Shown: positions 53,021-62,803, counted from the stretch's first letter. The stretch is DNA of 64,000 nucleotides from Metabacillus idriensis (GCF_009674765.1 NZ_WKKF01000004.1:124001-188000), one strand, 5' to 3'. Made by a program: numbers and translations. Notes: generated by a model from the sequence alone, not told the origin.

Positions 53021-53062
53021 AAAAACCCTGGAAATCGTTTCATCAACGTTTCCAGGGTTTTT
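53021..53062 (-). terminator. Terminator after rpsD
   Basis: A 14-bp perfect stem AAAAACCCTGGAAA/TTTCCAGGGTTTTT with a 14-nt loop; works for rpsD on the minus strand and could also act on the plus strand. Confidence 0.92.
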
Positions 53063-53066
53063 ACAA

Positions 53067-53669
53067 TTAACGTGAGTAGAACTCAACGATAAGAGCTTCG
53101 TTAATTTCAGCAGGCAATTCAGAACGCTCTGGTAAGCGAGTGAAAGTACCTTCTAATTTGTCAGCATCGAAAGTTAAGAATTCAGGAACGAAGTTGCTTA
53201 CTTCGATTGATTCTTTAACGATGTCAAGGTTACGTGATTTTTCACGTAAAGTAATTGTTTGACCTGGTTTCACTTGGAATGATGGAATGTCTACGCGGCT
53301 TCCATCAACCATGATGTGACCATGGTTAACGATTTGACGTGCTTGACGGCGAGTGCGGGCTAAACCAAGACGATAAACAACGTTGTCTAAACGAGACTCA
53401 AGAAGAATCATGAAGTTTTCACCGTGTTTACCAGTCATTTTAGCAGCTTTGTCAAATGTGTTGCGGAATTGACGCTCGTTCACACCGAACATGTGGCGAA
53501 GCTTTTGTTTTTCTTGTAATTGTAAACCGTACTCAGATAATTTTTTGCGTTGAGTCGGGCCGTGCTGACCTGGCGCGAATGGACGCTTTTCTAATTCTTT
53601 ACCTGTTCCGCTTAATGAAATTCCCAAACGACGGGAAAGTTTCCAACTTGGACCTGTATAACGAGACAT
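53067..53669 (-). CDS. rpsD: 30S ribosomal protein S4
   Basis: 200 residues starting [16 protein letters not shown], with the S4 RNA-binding motif [21 protein letters not shown] (about 92-112). It is a primary 16S rRNA binding protein of the small subunit body. ATG 53669 follows AAGGAGGAGACAT; an in-frame upstream ATG at 53741 is in the leader and not used. In B. subtilis it also stands alone near tyrS and represses its own expression. Confidence 0.98.
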   Translation of the reverse strand: MSRYTGPSWKLSRRLGISLSGTGKELEKRPFAPGQHGPTQRKKLSEYGLQLQEKQKLRHMFGVNERQFRNTFDKAAKMTGKHGENFMILLESRLDNVVYRLGLARTRRQARQIVNHGHIMVDGSRVDIPSFQVKPGQTITLREKSRNLDIVKESIEVSNFVPEFLTFDADKLEGTFTRLPERSELPAEINEALIVEFYSR

Positions 53670-53858
53670 ATATGTCTCCTCCTTACATGTTTTTATTTGG
53701 CATAAAATAAAAACAGACTGACCCTGAACTGACATGCACATTTTGTTTTCATATATCCTCGCTCCAGCAGCAGAGAGTTACACGATACACCTCACAATGG
53801 AGGAACAAAATGAAATCACAGCAGTGGTATCAATAGGCTGCGAATATTTATTTTACAC
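53670..53858 (-). promoter_or_regulatory. rpsD leader (probable S4 autoregulatory region)
   Basis: About 190 nt of untranslated leader lie between the promoter and rpsD. B. subtilis rpsD is controlled by S4 binding to its leader RNA; position and length agree. The pairing pattern was not worked out here. Confidence 0.55.
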
Positions 53859-53865
53859 AACGAAC

Positions 53866-53894
53866 ATTATATGATTTTAATAAAATAAAGTCAA
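53866..53894 (-). promoter_or_regulatory. SigA promoter of rpsD
   Basis: On the minus strand: -35 TTGACT (53889-53894), 17-bp spacer, perfect -10 TATAAT (53866-53871). Confidence 0.88.
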
Positions 53895-54017
53895 GCAAAC
53901 ATCCGAAAAAAAGTGAGGAGTGGAAGTTTAGAAAAACACATGAAATAGATAAATTGGAAAATATTCTATGTTATACTGAAATGAATAATGCAGGATTTGA
54001 CAGTACGGGGGATTTTT

Positions 54018-55808
54018 GTGATACATCTATCAGACTATACGTTAATGTCTATTAAGAGTCTTTTCTTTGATTATATCAGCAGCGAATGCCTGCAAAACAG
54101 CATAAAGCATGAAGAATACTTTGTCTGCACCCTGCAAAAAGCAATGGAATCAGAGGATGCTGCTCTTTTTAAATATGAAAATCATAAATATGTTCTGCTT
54201 GCTTCAACAGCTGGCTTCTATCAATGCGATCGATTTATTAAACAGCAGGAACGGATTGAAATGCATGATCACGAGGCGGAGCTATTAATCCCTGGTGAAT
54301 ATCTTATAGTAATAAAGATAAAGAAGAATGCTTTCAGCAAGGAATTTTACGAAAAACTTCAGAGTGAATGCGAACATTTCCTTTCCTATTTTATCAGAAT
54401 GTCCAATAAAAGGGAGAGTGACGCTAAATATAAATCTCTGTATCAGCTGACAGAAAAACTTCATTCGACAATGAATAAGGACGAGGTATTGGATCAGCTG
54501 ATTGATTCACTTCAAACGATGTTTCCTGCCTATCTTTTTTATCTGTTTCTGTCACAGGATAATGACAACAAACAAAATTTGCCGATTAAAAGCTTGGATT
54601 ACGAAGGAAATTACGGAAATGAAAAAGCGATGCAGGCGTATTTGTCAGGTGATGTGCAGTGGGAGCTTTATGAACATTCAAATCATCTTGTTGTTTATGC
54701 TCCGCTTAGAGGAAAGCAGGGGGTTTACGGAGTTTTAGAAGCCACCAAGCAAAATCAGTCTCATTTAGACAAGGAAGTGATGCTGATTATTACATCTCTT
54801 GCAAAGGCTGCCGGTAATGCACTTGAAAATGCAAAGCTTTATGAACAATCAAAAAAGCTTGTTTCAGATCTGCAGCTTATAAATGAAACATCGCACCGGC
54901 TGAATAAAAACCTGAGGCTGGTTGAAACGATGACTTTCATGTCAGACAGAATCATGCGTTCATTTTCTGCAGAAGAGGTCGGCTTTTATTATATGAATAA
55001 GGATGGGCAGCCCTGTATTTTGCCGGGCAGTACGCCTTTTTTTCACAAAGAAGAATCAGAGCCATATTTGAATTTGGTTCACAGCAAATTCAGCCGGCAT
55101 CTAGAAGGATTATTTATCGGAGAAGCAAGCGGAAGCGGCAAATCAGAATTTTCCTCTCTGATTGCCATACCGATGATTCAAAGCGAGCAGCTGAAGGGAT
55201 TTGTCATTGTTCTTCATTCTGACTCTTATTACTTTACCTTTGAGATGTTTAAGCTGATGCAATCACTTATTCATCATTCTACGCTGGCGCTTATGAATTC
55301 CATGCTCCGGGAAGAGCTTGAGATGCTTGTAAAAACAGATCATTTAACCAATCTGCATTCCCGCAACTTCTTGGATGAGTCTGTACAGATTTCTCTGGGT
55401 AAAGACAGCCAAGGAACATTCATCCTTATGGACATAGATGATTTTAAGCTGGTGAATGATACATATGGACATCAAGTTGGTGATGAGGTCCTTATTCAAG
55501 TCGCAAGGATTATCAAAAACAATATTCGTGAACAAGATGTGGGTGCAAGGTGGGGCGGAGAAGAACTTGCGGTTTATCTGCCGCAGACGGATCTTGCAAC
55601 GGGAATCTCAGTAGCAAACCGCCTTGTTGGTTCCGTGCTGAAAGGTACAGATCCGACAGTCACTGTTTCTTGCGGAGTCGCTCATTGGAAGGATGGCCGG
55701 CACGATACGCTGAAAAGAATTATCAGGCGTGCCGACAAAGCATTATACAGTGCGAAGGAAAGCGGGAAAAACCGCGTCATTTTTCAGCAAGATATAGAGG
55801 TTGGATAA
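54018..55808 (+). CDS. dgcP: Diguanylate cyclase DgcP (GAF and GGDEF)
   Basis: 596 residues. Two GAF-like regions (about 140-280 and 300-420) precede a C-terminal GGDEF domain (about 430-590) with MDIDDFKLVNDTYGHQ and the active site ARWGGEELAVYLP, which is GGEEL in place of GGEEF. The upstream REQD matches the inhibitory RxxD site. It makes cyclic di-GMP from GTP. B. subtilis DgcP (YtrP) sits at the same place beside rpsD. GTG 54018 is preferred, 5 nt after GGGGG; ATG 53988 lacks a ribosome binding site. Confidence 0.9.
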   Translation: MIHLSDYTLMSIKSLFFDYISSECLQNSIKHEEYFVCTLQKAMESEDAALFKYENHKYVLLASTAGFYQCDRFIKQQERIEMHDHEAELLIPGEYLIVIKIKKNAFSKEFYEKLQSECEHFLSYFIRMSNKRESDAKYKSLYQLTEKLHSTMNKDEVLDQLIDSLQTMFPAYLFYLFLSQDNDNKQNLPIKSLDYEGNYGNEKAMQAYLSGDVQWELYEHSNHLVVYAPLRGKQGVYGVLEATKQNQSHLDKEVMLIITSLAKAAGNALENAKLYEQSKKLVSDLQLINETSHRLNKNLRLVETMTFMSDRIMRSFSAEEVGFYYMNKDGQPCILPGSTPFFHKEESEPYLNLVHSKFSRHLEGLFIGEASGSGKSEFSSLIAIPMIQSEQLKGFVIVLHSDSYYFTFEMFKLMQSLIHHSTLALMNSMLREELEMLVKTDHLTNLHSRNFLDESVQISLGKDSQGTFILMDIDDFKLVNDTYGHQVGDEVLIQVARIIKNNIREQDVGARWGGEELAVYLPQTDLATGISVANRLVGSVLKGTDPTVTVSCGVAHWKDGRHDTLKRIIRRADKALYSAKESGKNRVIFQQDIEVG

Positions 55809-55842
55809 GAAAGATGTCATCTTAAGGGTGACATCTTTTTTG
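55809..55842 (+). terminator. Terminator after dgcP
   Basis: AAAGATGTCA pairs with TGACATCTTT around a 9-nt loop, then T residues. Confidence 0.85.
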
Positions 55843-55850
55843 TCTAATTA

Positions 55851-55864
55851 AGAAAGCGCTTTCA
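55851..55864 (+). promoter_or_regulatory. cre-like site upstream of the methionine gamma-lyase gene
   Basis: AGAAAGCGCTTTCA matches 13 of 14 positions of TGWAARCGYTWNCW and is close to a perfect palindrome. It overlaps the -35 box at 55861-55866, so CcpA should block transcription. Confidence 0.72.
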
Positions 55865-55888
55865 AATTCTGCAGAACTATCATATGAT
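55861..55888 (+). promoter_or_regulatory. Candidate promoter of the methionine gamma-lyase gene
   Basis: -35 TTCAAA (55861-55866), 16-bp spacer, -10 TATGAT (55883-55888). Confidence 0.5.
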
Positions 55889-55917
55889 AATGAATGTAAG
55901 AGAAGGGGGAGAGAACA

Positions 55918-57102
55918 CTGGGGAAGGAATTCAGCTTTGAAACAAAAGTCATTCACGGTCAAAAACAAATGAAGGACCCATATAACAGTTTGACGCCTCC
56001 GCTTTATCAAACAGCGACGTTTGTATTTGACCGGGCGGAAACAGGAGAAAAGCGTTTTGCGGGAGAAGAAGAAGGCCATATATATTCCCGGTTAGGAAAT
56101 CCGACTGTACAATTGGCAGAACAGAAAATCGCGGCACTTGAAGAGGCAGAAGCGGCTCTTGCTTTCGGTTCCGGTATGGGAGCTGTATCAGCGGTTCTCA
56201 TGTCTATGGTCAAAACAGGTTCCCATATCCTATGTTCTAAAGGAATCTATGGATGTACGTTTGGATTGCTGAAAATGCTTGAAGAAAAATTCGGGATCAC
56301 TTATTCATTTTCAGAATTGAACAGTATAGAAGAAATAGAAGCAGCCATTAAGCCGGAGACTTCTTGCATCTATATTGAGACACCCATTAACCCTACTATG
56401 CAGCTGATTAATTTAGAAACAGTTACCGCTGCTGCAAAAGCACACGGATTAAAAGTGATTGTTGATAATACCTTTTGTTCACCATATCTGCAGCAGCCGC
56501 TTTTGCTGGGCTGTGATATTGTGCTGCACAGTGCAACAAAATATATCAGCGGCCATGGAGATGTCATTGGCGGTTTTGTTGCAGGCAAGAAAGAATACAT
56601 TCACAAACTTGCCATGACGGAAAGAAAAGATATCGGAGCCATTATGTCTCCATTCGACGCCTGGCTGCTGCTTAGAGGATTAAAAACACTCCCTGTCCGA
56701 ATGGACCGACACTGTGAAAATGCAGGAGAAATTGCAAAGAGGCTGCTTGCGCATCCATCTATAGAACGTGTTACCTATCCATTTTTAGGAAATCAGGTGC
56801 AGGTTGCTCTTGCTAAAAAGCAAATGAAAAAGGGCGGAGGACTCATTACCTTTACTCTTAAAAACCATGATAAAGCAGCAACACAGGCATTTATCAACTC
56901 GCTGCGGCTGATAAAGATTGCCGTTAGCCTTGGGGATGCAGAATCCTTAATTCAGCACCCCGCAACAATGACCCATTCCGTAGTTCCAGAGTTTGAAAGA
57001 ATGCAAATGGGGATCGAAGATAATCTTGTCCGGCTGTCGGTAGGTCTTGAAAGCGTCGAAGATATTTGGGAAGATCTAGAACAGGCTTTAGAGCGGAAAT
57101 AA
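55918..57102 (+). CDS. megL: Methionine gamma-lyase
   Basis: 394 residues of the Cys/Met metabolism PLP enzymes. FAGEEEGHIYSRLGNPT, GIYGCTFGLL (the Cys typical of methionine gamma-lyase), HSATKYISGHGDVIGG with the PLP Lys, MDRHCENA and VSLGDAESLIQHPATMTHS follow the Pseudomonas enzyme closely. It splits methionine to methanethiol, 2-oxobutyrate and ammonia. No ATG, GTG or TTG lies between the upstream stop and the conserved N-terminus; CTG 55918, 7 nt after AAGGGGGAG, is the likely start. ATG 55969 would remove conserved residues. Cystathionine lyases are the alternative. Confidence 0.82.
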   Translation: MGKEFSFETKVIHGQKQMKDPYNSLTPPLYQTATFVFDRAETGEKRFAGEEEGHIYSRLGNPTVQLAEQKIAALEEAEAALAFGSGMGAVSAVLMSMVKTGSHILCSKGIYGCTFGLLKMLEEKFGITYSFSELNSIEEIEAAIKPETSCIYIETPINPTMQLINLETVTAAAKAHGLKVIVDNTFCSPYLQQPLLLGCDIVLHSATKYISGHGDVIGGFVAGKKEYIHKLAMTERKDIGAIMSPFDAWLLLRGLKTLPVRMDRHCENAGEIAKRLLAHPSIERVTYPFLGNQVQVALAKKQMKKGGGLITFTLKNHDKAATQAFINSLRLIKIAVSLGDAESLIQHPATMTHSVVPEFERMQMGIEDNLVRLSVGLESVEDIWEDLEQALERK

Positions 57103-57106
57103 AATA

Positions 57107-57135
57107 AAACCGGAACTTTAAGGGTTCCGGTTTGT
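57107..57135. terminator. Bidirectional terminator after the methionine gamma-lyase gene
   Basis: AAACCGGAAC (57108-57117) pairs with GTTCCGGTTT (57124-57133) around a 6-nt loop, between two convergent genes. Confidence 0.82.
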
Positions 57136-57141
57136 TCTTGT

Positions 57142-57621
57142 TCACAAATAATCTGTCAGGGCTTCAGTAAATTGCTCTAAGTATTCTTGATCGAGTTCAC
57201 TGAAGCGATTTTTTACAGGGCTGTCGATATCAAGCACACCTAACAGCTCTCCTTCTTTTACAATAGGAATAACGATTTCAGACTGTGATGCTGCATCACA
57301 GGCGATATGACCGGGGAAAGAGTGAACGTCAGCGATCCGTGCTGTTTTTTGATTGGCTGCAGCTGTTCCGCATACTCCTCTGCCCATAGGAATTCTGACA
57401 CATGCAGGAAGACCCTGAAAAGGCCCCAGTACAAGTTCGCTGTCTTTATATAAATAGAATCCAACCCAGTTCACTTCTTGCAAAAACTGATTCAATAAAG
57501 CAGAAGCGTTCGATAAATTAGCGATTTGATCGCTTTCTCCGTCTAATAGTGCTTTAAGCTGTTTAATGAGCAGCTGGTAATTTTCTTCTTGTTTGCCACT
57601 GTATTTTTCGACATGAAACAT
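57142..57621 (-). CDS. ytsP: Free methionine-(R)-sulfoxide reductase (GAF protein YtsP)
   Basis: 159-residue single GAF domain. The cysteines in LPACVRIPMGRGVCGTAA and GHIACDAASQSE are the three of the fRMsr active site, and VNWVGFYLYKD and LDIDSPVKNRF are family signatures. It reduces free Met-R-sulfoxide in the cytosol. ATG 57621 follows AGGTGGGGA. It converges on the methionine gamma-lyase gene, which gives two free-methionine enzymes side by side. Confidence 0.9.
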   Translation of the reverse strand: MFHVEKYSGKQEENYQLLIKQLKALLDGESDQIANLSNASALLNQFLQEVNWVGFYLYKDSELVLGPFQGLPACVRIPMGRGVCGTAAANQKTARIADVHSFPGHIACDAASQSEIVIPIVKEGELLGVLDIDSPVKNRFSELDQEYLEQFTEALTDYL

Positions 57622-57669
57622 GATGATTCCCCACCTTTGTGTATTTTTCCCCATTAATAAAATGAGCGA

Positions 57670-57682
57670 GACAAACTTTGTC
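57670..57682. promoter_or_regulatory. Palindrome upstream of refZ
   Basis: GACAAACTTTGTC is a perfect 6-bp dyad with a 1-nt centre, between the divergent ytsP and refZ genes. It may be an operator; RefZ is known to bind sites near its own gene, but I cannot confirm the motif. Confidence 0.35.
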
Positions 57683-57752
57683 GAGAAAACATTAAAGGAT
57701 AAACCTCCTGCTTCCTTGAAATAACATAGTAATGATGAAAGGGGTGAGAATT

Positions 57753-58397
57753 ATGCCAATTCAGCCGAACGTCCCCAATCAAACGAAAGAAAAGATTATT
57801 GACGCCGCTGTAGCATTATTTAACACACAAGGCTTTAATGGGACTTCTGTCAGGGAAATCGCCAAAAAAGCAAATGTAAATGTTGCTCACATCTCCTACT
57901 ATTTTAACGGAAAGGGCCGCCTCTTGGAGTACCTGGTCTCCAAGTATTACGAAGGATACCTTTCTGTCATTGAAGAAGGCTATATTCGCCTGAGCCATGA
58001 AACACCGAAAAATTGTCTTCTGCTCTTAATTCAGGATATTTTAAACTACCAGCATCAAAATCGTCAACTTGCAAGGTTTGTTCTAAGAGAAGTTACCTTA
58101 GATTCTACCTTAATCAGAGAAGTAATGACGACCTATCTGACGAAGGAGAAATACTTTTTTAAAGCCATTCTTGAAGAGGGCATTAAAACCGGTTATTTCC
58201 GCAAGGCGCCAATGGTGCACATTTTAGTGCAATTAAAGAGCCTGCTGAATATGCCTTACCTTCAGCCTCAGTATATGAGTGAAGTTCTCTATATACAGAC
58301 ACATGAAACTTATTTCGTAAAGCAATACTTCCATGAAATTGAAATATGGATCGATCATCTGCTTTGCGACCCTGCACAAAAAGAAGCTATTGTTTAG
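57753..58397 (+). CDS. refZ: TetR-family regulator RefZ
   Basis: 214 residues. N-terminal TetR helix-turn-helix AALFNTQGFNGTSVREIAKKANVNVAHISYYF-type segment (about 18-50) matches RefZ (YttP) of B. subtilis. RefZ binds chromosomal motifs during sporulation and inhibits FtsZ to help position the septum and capture the chromosome. ATG 57753 follows AAAGGGGTGAG. It lies a few genes upstream of ezrA, another FtsZ regulator, as in B. subtilis. Confidence 0.88.
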   Translation: MPIQPNVPNQTKEKIIDAAVALFNTQGFNGTSVREIAKKANVNVAHISYYFNGKGRLLEYLVSKYYEGYLSVIEEGYIRLSHETPKNCLLLLIQDILNYQHQNRQLARFVLREVTLDSTLIREVMTTYLTKEKYFFKAILEEGIKTGYFRKAPMVHILVQLKSLLNMPYLQPQYMSEVLYIQTHETYFVKQYFHEIEIWIDHLLCDPAQKEAIV

Positions 58398-58407
58398 AAT
58401 GTGAACC

Positions 58408-59211
58408 TTAAAGAAGAGCCTCCTCAAAAAGGGAATAGTGTGCACCAACATCCTTTGCACTATGGGCGTCAGACCCGTATATGAGAGGGATGTTTTGTTT
58501 TTTTGCCTCGCTTATCATCCACGGATCAAGATAGATGGCTCCGCATAAATCTTTCCTTAAACCTGCCACATTAAAATCAAGCTCCATGTTCTGTTCTTTA
58601 ACGGCGTGCAGCAGGTCATGCTGCATGTCTTTTATATTGAAATCTGCAGGAAACCGTTTTTGGAATTTATTTATCAGAGTGAGATGGCCCAGCCGTTTAG
58701 GCTTATGAGGGCCTAGATTTGATTTGACTGCCGCAAGCATTGTTTCATAATATTTAATATGAAGTGATTTCAAGCCTCCTGCTGCCTCCATCATTTGCAA
58801 GAACGTACTCTCATGAAAATCCGCGCAATAATATTGGCCATTTAATTTTAAAAAGTGAACTGACAGCACAGCATCGTCAATATATTGGCCGTATTCAGAC
58901 AGAAACGATTCTGTTTCATGTTCAAAACCTTCTATATAATCAATTTCAAATCCGAGATTAATCTTAATGTCATTTGAGTATTTTTCTTTTACTTTTAAGA
59001 GTTGTGAGATATAGTCGTTTAAAAGTCTCATATTCATTGCACTGTCTGAATCAGGAACCGGATCGGAAAAATCCGCCGGCAGCGGAGCGTGCTCAGTAAA
59101 TGTCAGCTCTTCTAAACCCATTTTCAGAGCTTTTCCGATATACATTTCAAAACTGTCTGCTGAACCGTGGGGACAAAATGGCGTATGGACATGTCCGTCT
59201 TTTTTTCTCAA
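58408..59211 (-). CDS. hisJ: Histidinol-phosphatase of the PHP family
   Basis: 267 residues. DGHVHTPFCPHG supplies the first metal ligands of the PHP domain, TFTEHAPLP, GFEIDYIEG, SVHFL and YGSDAHSAKDVG the others. It removes phosphate from histidinol phosphate, the eighth step of histidine synthesis. TTG 59211 follows AGGTG. B. subtilis has the same gene (HisJ/HisK, ytvP) between refZ and ezrA. Confidence 0.93.
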   Translation of the reverse strand: MRKKDGHVHTPFCPHGSADSFEMYIGKALKMGLEELTFTEHAPLPADFSDPVPDSDSAMNMRLLNDYISQLLKVKEKYSNDIKINLGFEIDYIEGFEHETESFLSEYGQYIDDAVLSVHFLKLNGQYYCADFHESTFLQMMEAAGGLKSLHIKYYETMLAAVKSNLGPHKPKRLGHLTLINKFQKRFPADFNIKDMQHDLLHAVKEQNMELDFNVAGLRKDLCGAIYLDPWMISEAKKQNIPLIYGSDAHSAKDVGAHYSLFEEALL

Positions 59212-59439
59212 GCTTTGTCACACCTCTCGAAAACTGCGAAATATGGCGATAAATTATGTAAAAAAATTTAAATTATCGGTCAAAAATTGTCGTTTACATG
59301 GTATCATAAATACAATGAAATAACATCATTCACAAATAAATACACTTTACATAAGAATTCGACAATCGTTACTTACATTCATATAAAAATATTATACCTT
59401 GTTATGACGATTTGCTGGAACACAACGAGGGGGCTCATT

Positions 59440-61143
59440 ATGGAAGTCGTTATTGGACTTATTGTCATTTTGCTGGTTTTATTTAGTGTCGGCTACGTTA
59501 TCAGAAGGAACATATACAAAGAAGTTGATCGTTTAGAAGCCTTGAAGATTGAGATTATGAACCGGTCAATTGTAGATGAACTTTCAAAAGTCAAAGACTT
59601 GAAAATGACAGGACAAGCCGAAGAATTATTTGAACGGTGGAGGAAGGAATGGGATGAGATTATTACAGCCCAGCTTCCTGAAGTAGAGGAGCTCCTGTTT
59701 GATGCAGAGGACTATGCGGACAAATACCGTTTCACCAAATCCAAAAAGGTTTTGGAGCATATCGAAAAAACACTGAAGCTTGTTGATGAATCGATTGAAA
59801 TCATTATATCGGAGATTAATGAGCTGATATCGAGCGAAGAAAAGAACAGCACAGAAATAGAGGACGTAAGGGCTAATGTGAAGAAAGCAAAAAAGACGCT
59901 TCTTGCACACAGCCATACGTTTGGAAAATCTCATGCAAAGCTTGATGCAAAGCTTGGGGAGATTGTTGAAGCATTAAAACAATTTGAAGCAGAAACCGAG
60001 GCAGGCAACTATTTGGCTGCAAGAGAGATTCTGCTCGTTCAAAAAGAAGAAATTCTGATTCTGCTGTCTAAAATCGACGACATACCAAAGCTTTTGGCAG
60101 AGTGTCACACGGTTATTCCGAATCAGCTTGCAGAGCTTGCCGAGGGTTATCAGGAAATGCTTGATAATGGCTTCCATTTGAAGCATATTCAGCTTGAAAC
60201 AGAGCTTCACAAGATGACTAAGCAGCTTGAGGATCATATGGAGCTTCTGGCTGAAGCAAATACAGCTGAAGTAAAAGATAGCTTAGAAGAAATTCAGGAA
60301 GCAATTGACACATTCTATGATCTTCTGGAAAAAGAAGTACTCGCCCACCATTATGTGCAATCTGCCACAAGCAAGATTGATCAGCAGCTTGCAGACCTTT
60401 TAGCTAAGCGCAAAGAAACACAGGAAGAAGCAGAACTTGTAAGACAGAGCTATCAAATTTCTGAAGTTGATTTAGATAAACAGAGAAAACTGGAAAAGCA
60501 AATTAACTCCCTTTATAAGCAATTCTCTCATATTCAAAACAACCTGCAGACAGAACCGCTTGCTCATTCAATTTTAAAAGAAGAGCTTGAAGAACTTGAG
60601 AAGCATATAGCTTCTGTTAAAACCGAGCATCAGGATTTCAGTGAATTGCTTCAGGCACTCCGCAAAGAAGAGCGGGAAGCAAGGAAAGCATTGTCTGATG
60701 CAAGAAAACAGCTGCACGACTCCAGCAGAAAAATCCAGAAGAGCAATGTGCCTGGTCTGCCTGAAAGTCTTGCTCAGCTGCTTCAGGACGCCAAGCAATC
60801 AATTTCTCAGGTTTCACGCAGGCTTGAAGAGATCCCATTGAATATGGTTGAGGTTAATGCACTGCTTGATGAGGCAGTTAAGAACATAGAGACGTTCTCC
60901 AAGCAGGCCGAAGAAATGATCGAACAAGTCTATTTAGCTGAAAAAGTGATTCAATATGGAAATAAATACAGAAGAAGAAATGGAACTGTCGCTGATCAAT
61001 TAAAAGAGGCGGAATTGCATTTCAGAAAATATGAATACAGCAAGTCGCTCGAAAAAGCAGCCGCGGCTCTTGAACAAGTTGAGCCAGGTTCACTCTCGAA
61101 GCTTCAAATCATTTTGGATGAAGAAACAAAACCATCTTCATAA
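59440..61143 (+). CDS. ezrA: Septation ring formation regulator EzrA
   Basis: 567 residues (562 in B. subtilis). One N-terminal membrane segment (residues 2-24, VVIGLIVILLVLFSVGYVI) and then long spectrin-like coiled coils. Near the C-terminus IQYGNKYRRRNG corresponds to the region of the QNR patch needed for location at mid-cell. EzrA limits FtsZ ring formation at poles and supports division at mid-cell. ATG 59440 follows GAGGGGG; a 51-residue upstream extension is not used. Confidence 0.96.
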   Translation: MEVVIGLIVILLVLFSVGYVIRRNIYKEVDRLEALKIEIMNRSIVDELSKVKDLKMTGQAEELFERWRKEWDEIITAQLPEVEELLFDAEDYADKYRFTKSKKVLEHIEKTLKLVDESIEIIISEINELISSEEKNSTEIEDVRANVKKAKKTLLAHSHTFGKSHAKLDAKLGEIVEALKQFEAETEAGNYLAAREILLVQKEEILILLSKIDDIPKLLAECHTVIPNQLAELAEGYQEMLDNGFHLKHIQLETELHKMTKQLEDHMELLAEANTAEVKDSLEEIQEAIDTFYDLLEKEVLAHHYVQSATSKIDQQLADLLAKRKETQEEAELVRQSYQISEVDLDKQRKLEKQINSLYKQFSHIQNNLQTEPLAHSILKEELEELEKHIASVKTEHQDFSELLQALRKEEREARKALSDARKQLHDSSRKIQKSNVPGLPESLAQLLQDAKQSISQVSRRLEEIPLNMVEVNALLDEAVKNIETFSKQAEEMIEQVYLAEKVIQYGNKYRRRNGTVADQLKEAELHFRKYEYSKSLEKAAAALEQVEPGSLSKLQIILDEETKPSS

Positions 61144-61178
61144 AAAAATCCCGTACCAAGTAGGTACGGGATTTTTTT
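61143..61178. terminator. Bidirectional terminator between ezrA and braB
   Basis: AAATCCCGTACC pairs with GGTACGGGATTT around a 5-nt loop, flanked by A and T runs. Confidence 0.92.
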
Positions 61179-61186
61179 ATCAATTT

Positions 61187-62545
61187 CTATTTTCTTCGCG
61201 AACTGGCCAAGGCTGCACCGCTTTTATGATTAGTCCGAGTGGAGGAGATGATAAACCCAATAATACCGCCAATGACAGCAGGAACTAAGAATCCAATGCC
61301 GTAGTCGAATAACGGAACAATGGAAGTAAGCCACTCGTCAGCTGCTCCTGGGAGCATGCCTCCAGCTTTTAATCCATCAGCAATGCTAATAACCGTCGTC
61401 AAAATTAAACTGCAAATGTAAACTTCAGGTGCACCTTTAAAATAGTGGTGAAGAAAAGAAAGAATGATCAGAACGATTGCAAGTGGATATAAAGCAATCA
61501 AAATTGGTACAGAAAAGGCGATTAGCTTCGTTAATCCCGCGTTTGCAACGATTAAACTGAATAAACAAATAACTGTAATGATGAGTTTATACGAAACACT
61601 TGGAAAAACCTTTGAGAAATATTTGCCGCAGGCTGAAACCAGGCCAATACTTGTTGTCAAACAAGCAAATGTAATAGCAGTGCTTAAAATCACATTTCCT
61701 AATGAACCAAATAGGATATTAACTGATTCCGATAAAACAGCTCCGCCATTATCGAGATAACCAATTTGAGTTACGCTTGTAGCTCCCAAGTACGCAAGGG
61801 AAATATAAACTGCTGCAAGACCTGCAGCAGCGATTAACCCGCATCTGATACAGATTTTTGCAATCGCAGAACGGTCTGTAATGCCTCTTTCTTTGACTGC
61901 ATTGATGACAACAATACTGAAAACGAGTGCAGCAAGCGTATCCATTGTCAAATATCCTTCCAAAAATCCTTTGAAAAAGGAACCCTCTGCATATTCTCCT
62001 TTAGGAGCTTGCATTTCTCCCATAGGTGTTACAAACATCTTAATAGAGATAAGCGCAAGTACAATCAGCAGGATTGGGGTTAAAAGCTTTCCAACTGTAT
62101 CTACAATCTTCGTTGGATTAAGTGACAGCCAAAACGTAATTCCAAAAAAGATAATGGTAAATATAAATAAAGGCAAACTGCTTTCTGCTGCTGAAGCTGT
62201 CAAGAAAGGCAATATTCCAACTTCATATGTGACTGTGCCTGTTCTTGGAATGGCAAAGACAGGTCCTATGGCTAAATATAGAATGAATGTAAATACTAAT
62301 CCGAAAACTGGATGTACCCTGCCTGCGAGAGATTGGACATCACTGCCTGATACTCCAATTGCGACAACCCCAAGGAGCGGAAGTCCAACACCTGTTATCA
62401 GGAATCCGATAATCGCCTCCCACATGTTTACACCAGCTTGCTGGCCTAATCCAGGCGGAAAGATTAAATTACCTGCTCCAAAAAATAAAGCGAAGAGCAT
62501 AAGTCCTATAGTTAAAGTTTCTTTTAATGGCAATGATTTTGACAT
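61187..62545 (-). CDS. braB: Branched-chain amino acid carrier BraB (BrnQ family)
   Basis: 452 residues with 12 predicted membrane segments; the start LKETLTIGLMLFALFFGAGNLIFPPGLGQQAG is the BrnQ/BraB signature. Imports leucine, isoleucine and valine with sodium. ATG follows GGGGGATTTTC. Convergent with ezrA as in B. subtilis. A segment at 62611-62625 (AATTTGTCGAAAAAT) matches 11 of 15 positions of the CodY consensus, which is weak support for CodY control. Confidence 0.94.
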   Translation of the reverse strand: MSKSLPLKETLTIGLMLFALFFGAGNLIFPPGLGQQAGVNMWEAIIGFLITGVGLPLLGVVAIGVSGSDVQSLAGRVHPVFGLVFTFILYLAIGPVFAIPRTGTVTYEVGILPFLTASAAESSLPLFIFTIIFFGITFWLSLNPTKIVDTVGKLLTPILLIVLALISIKMFVTPMGEMQAPKGEYAEGSFFKGFLEGYLTMDTLAALVFSIVVINAVKERGITDRSAIAKICIRCGLIAAAGLAAVYISLAYLGATSVTQIGYLDNGGAVLSESVNILFGSLGNVILSTAITFACLTTSIGLVSACGKYFSKVFPSVSYKLIITVICLFSLIVANAGLTKLIAFSVPILIALYPLAIVLIILSFLHHYFKGAPEVYICSLILTTVISIADGLKAGGMLPGAADEWLTSIVPLFDYGIGFLVPAVIGGIIGFIISSTRTNHKSGAALASSRRK

Positions 62546-62803
62546 GAAAATCCCCCTGAAGACTGAGTGTTAGAAATGTATCCGTTTTCATCCTACCACA
62601 TTATCTAAAAAATTTGTCGAAAAATAAGATTAAATCAGTTTTTATTATATTCAAAAAATTTAATATGTCAAATAGTCAAACATTTATTTCTTATTTGCTG
62701 ATTTTATGTTATTATGATTGTTTGTTTCGTACAACATTACTCTTTTCTTTAAATATACAGTTCAAAACTCCTTGTTTTTCAATGTATTGGAGGATCGAAT
62801 ATC

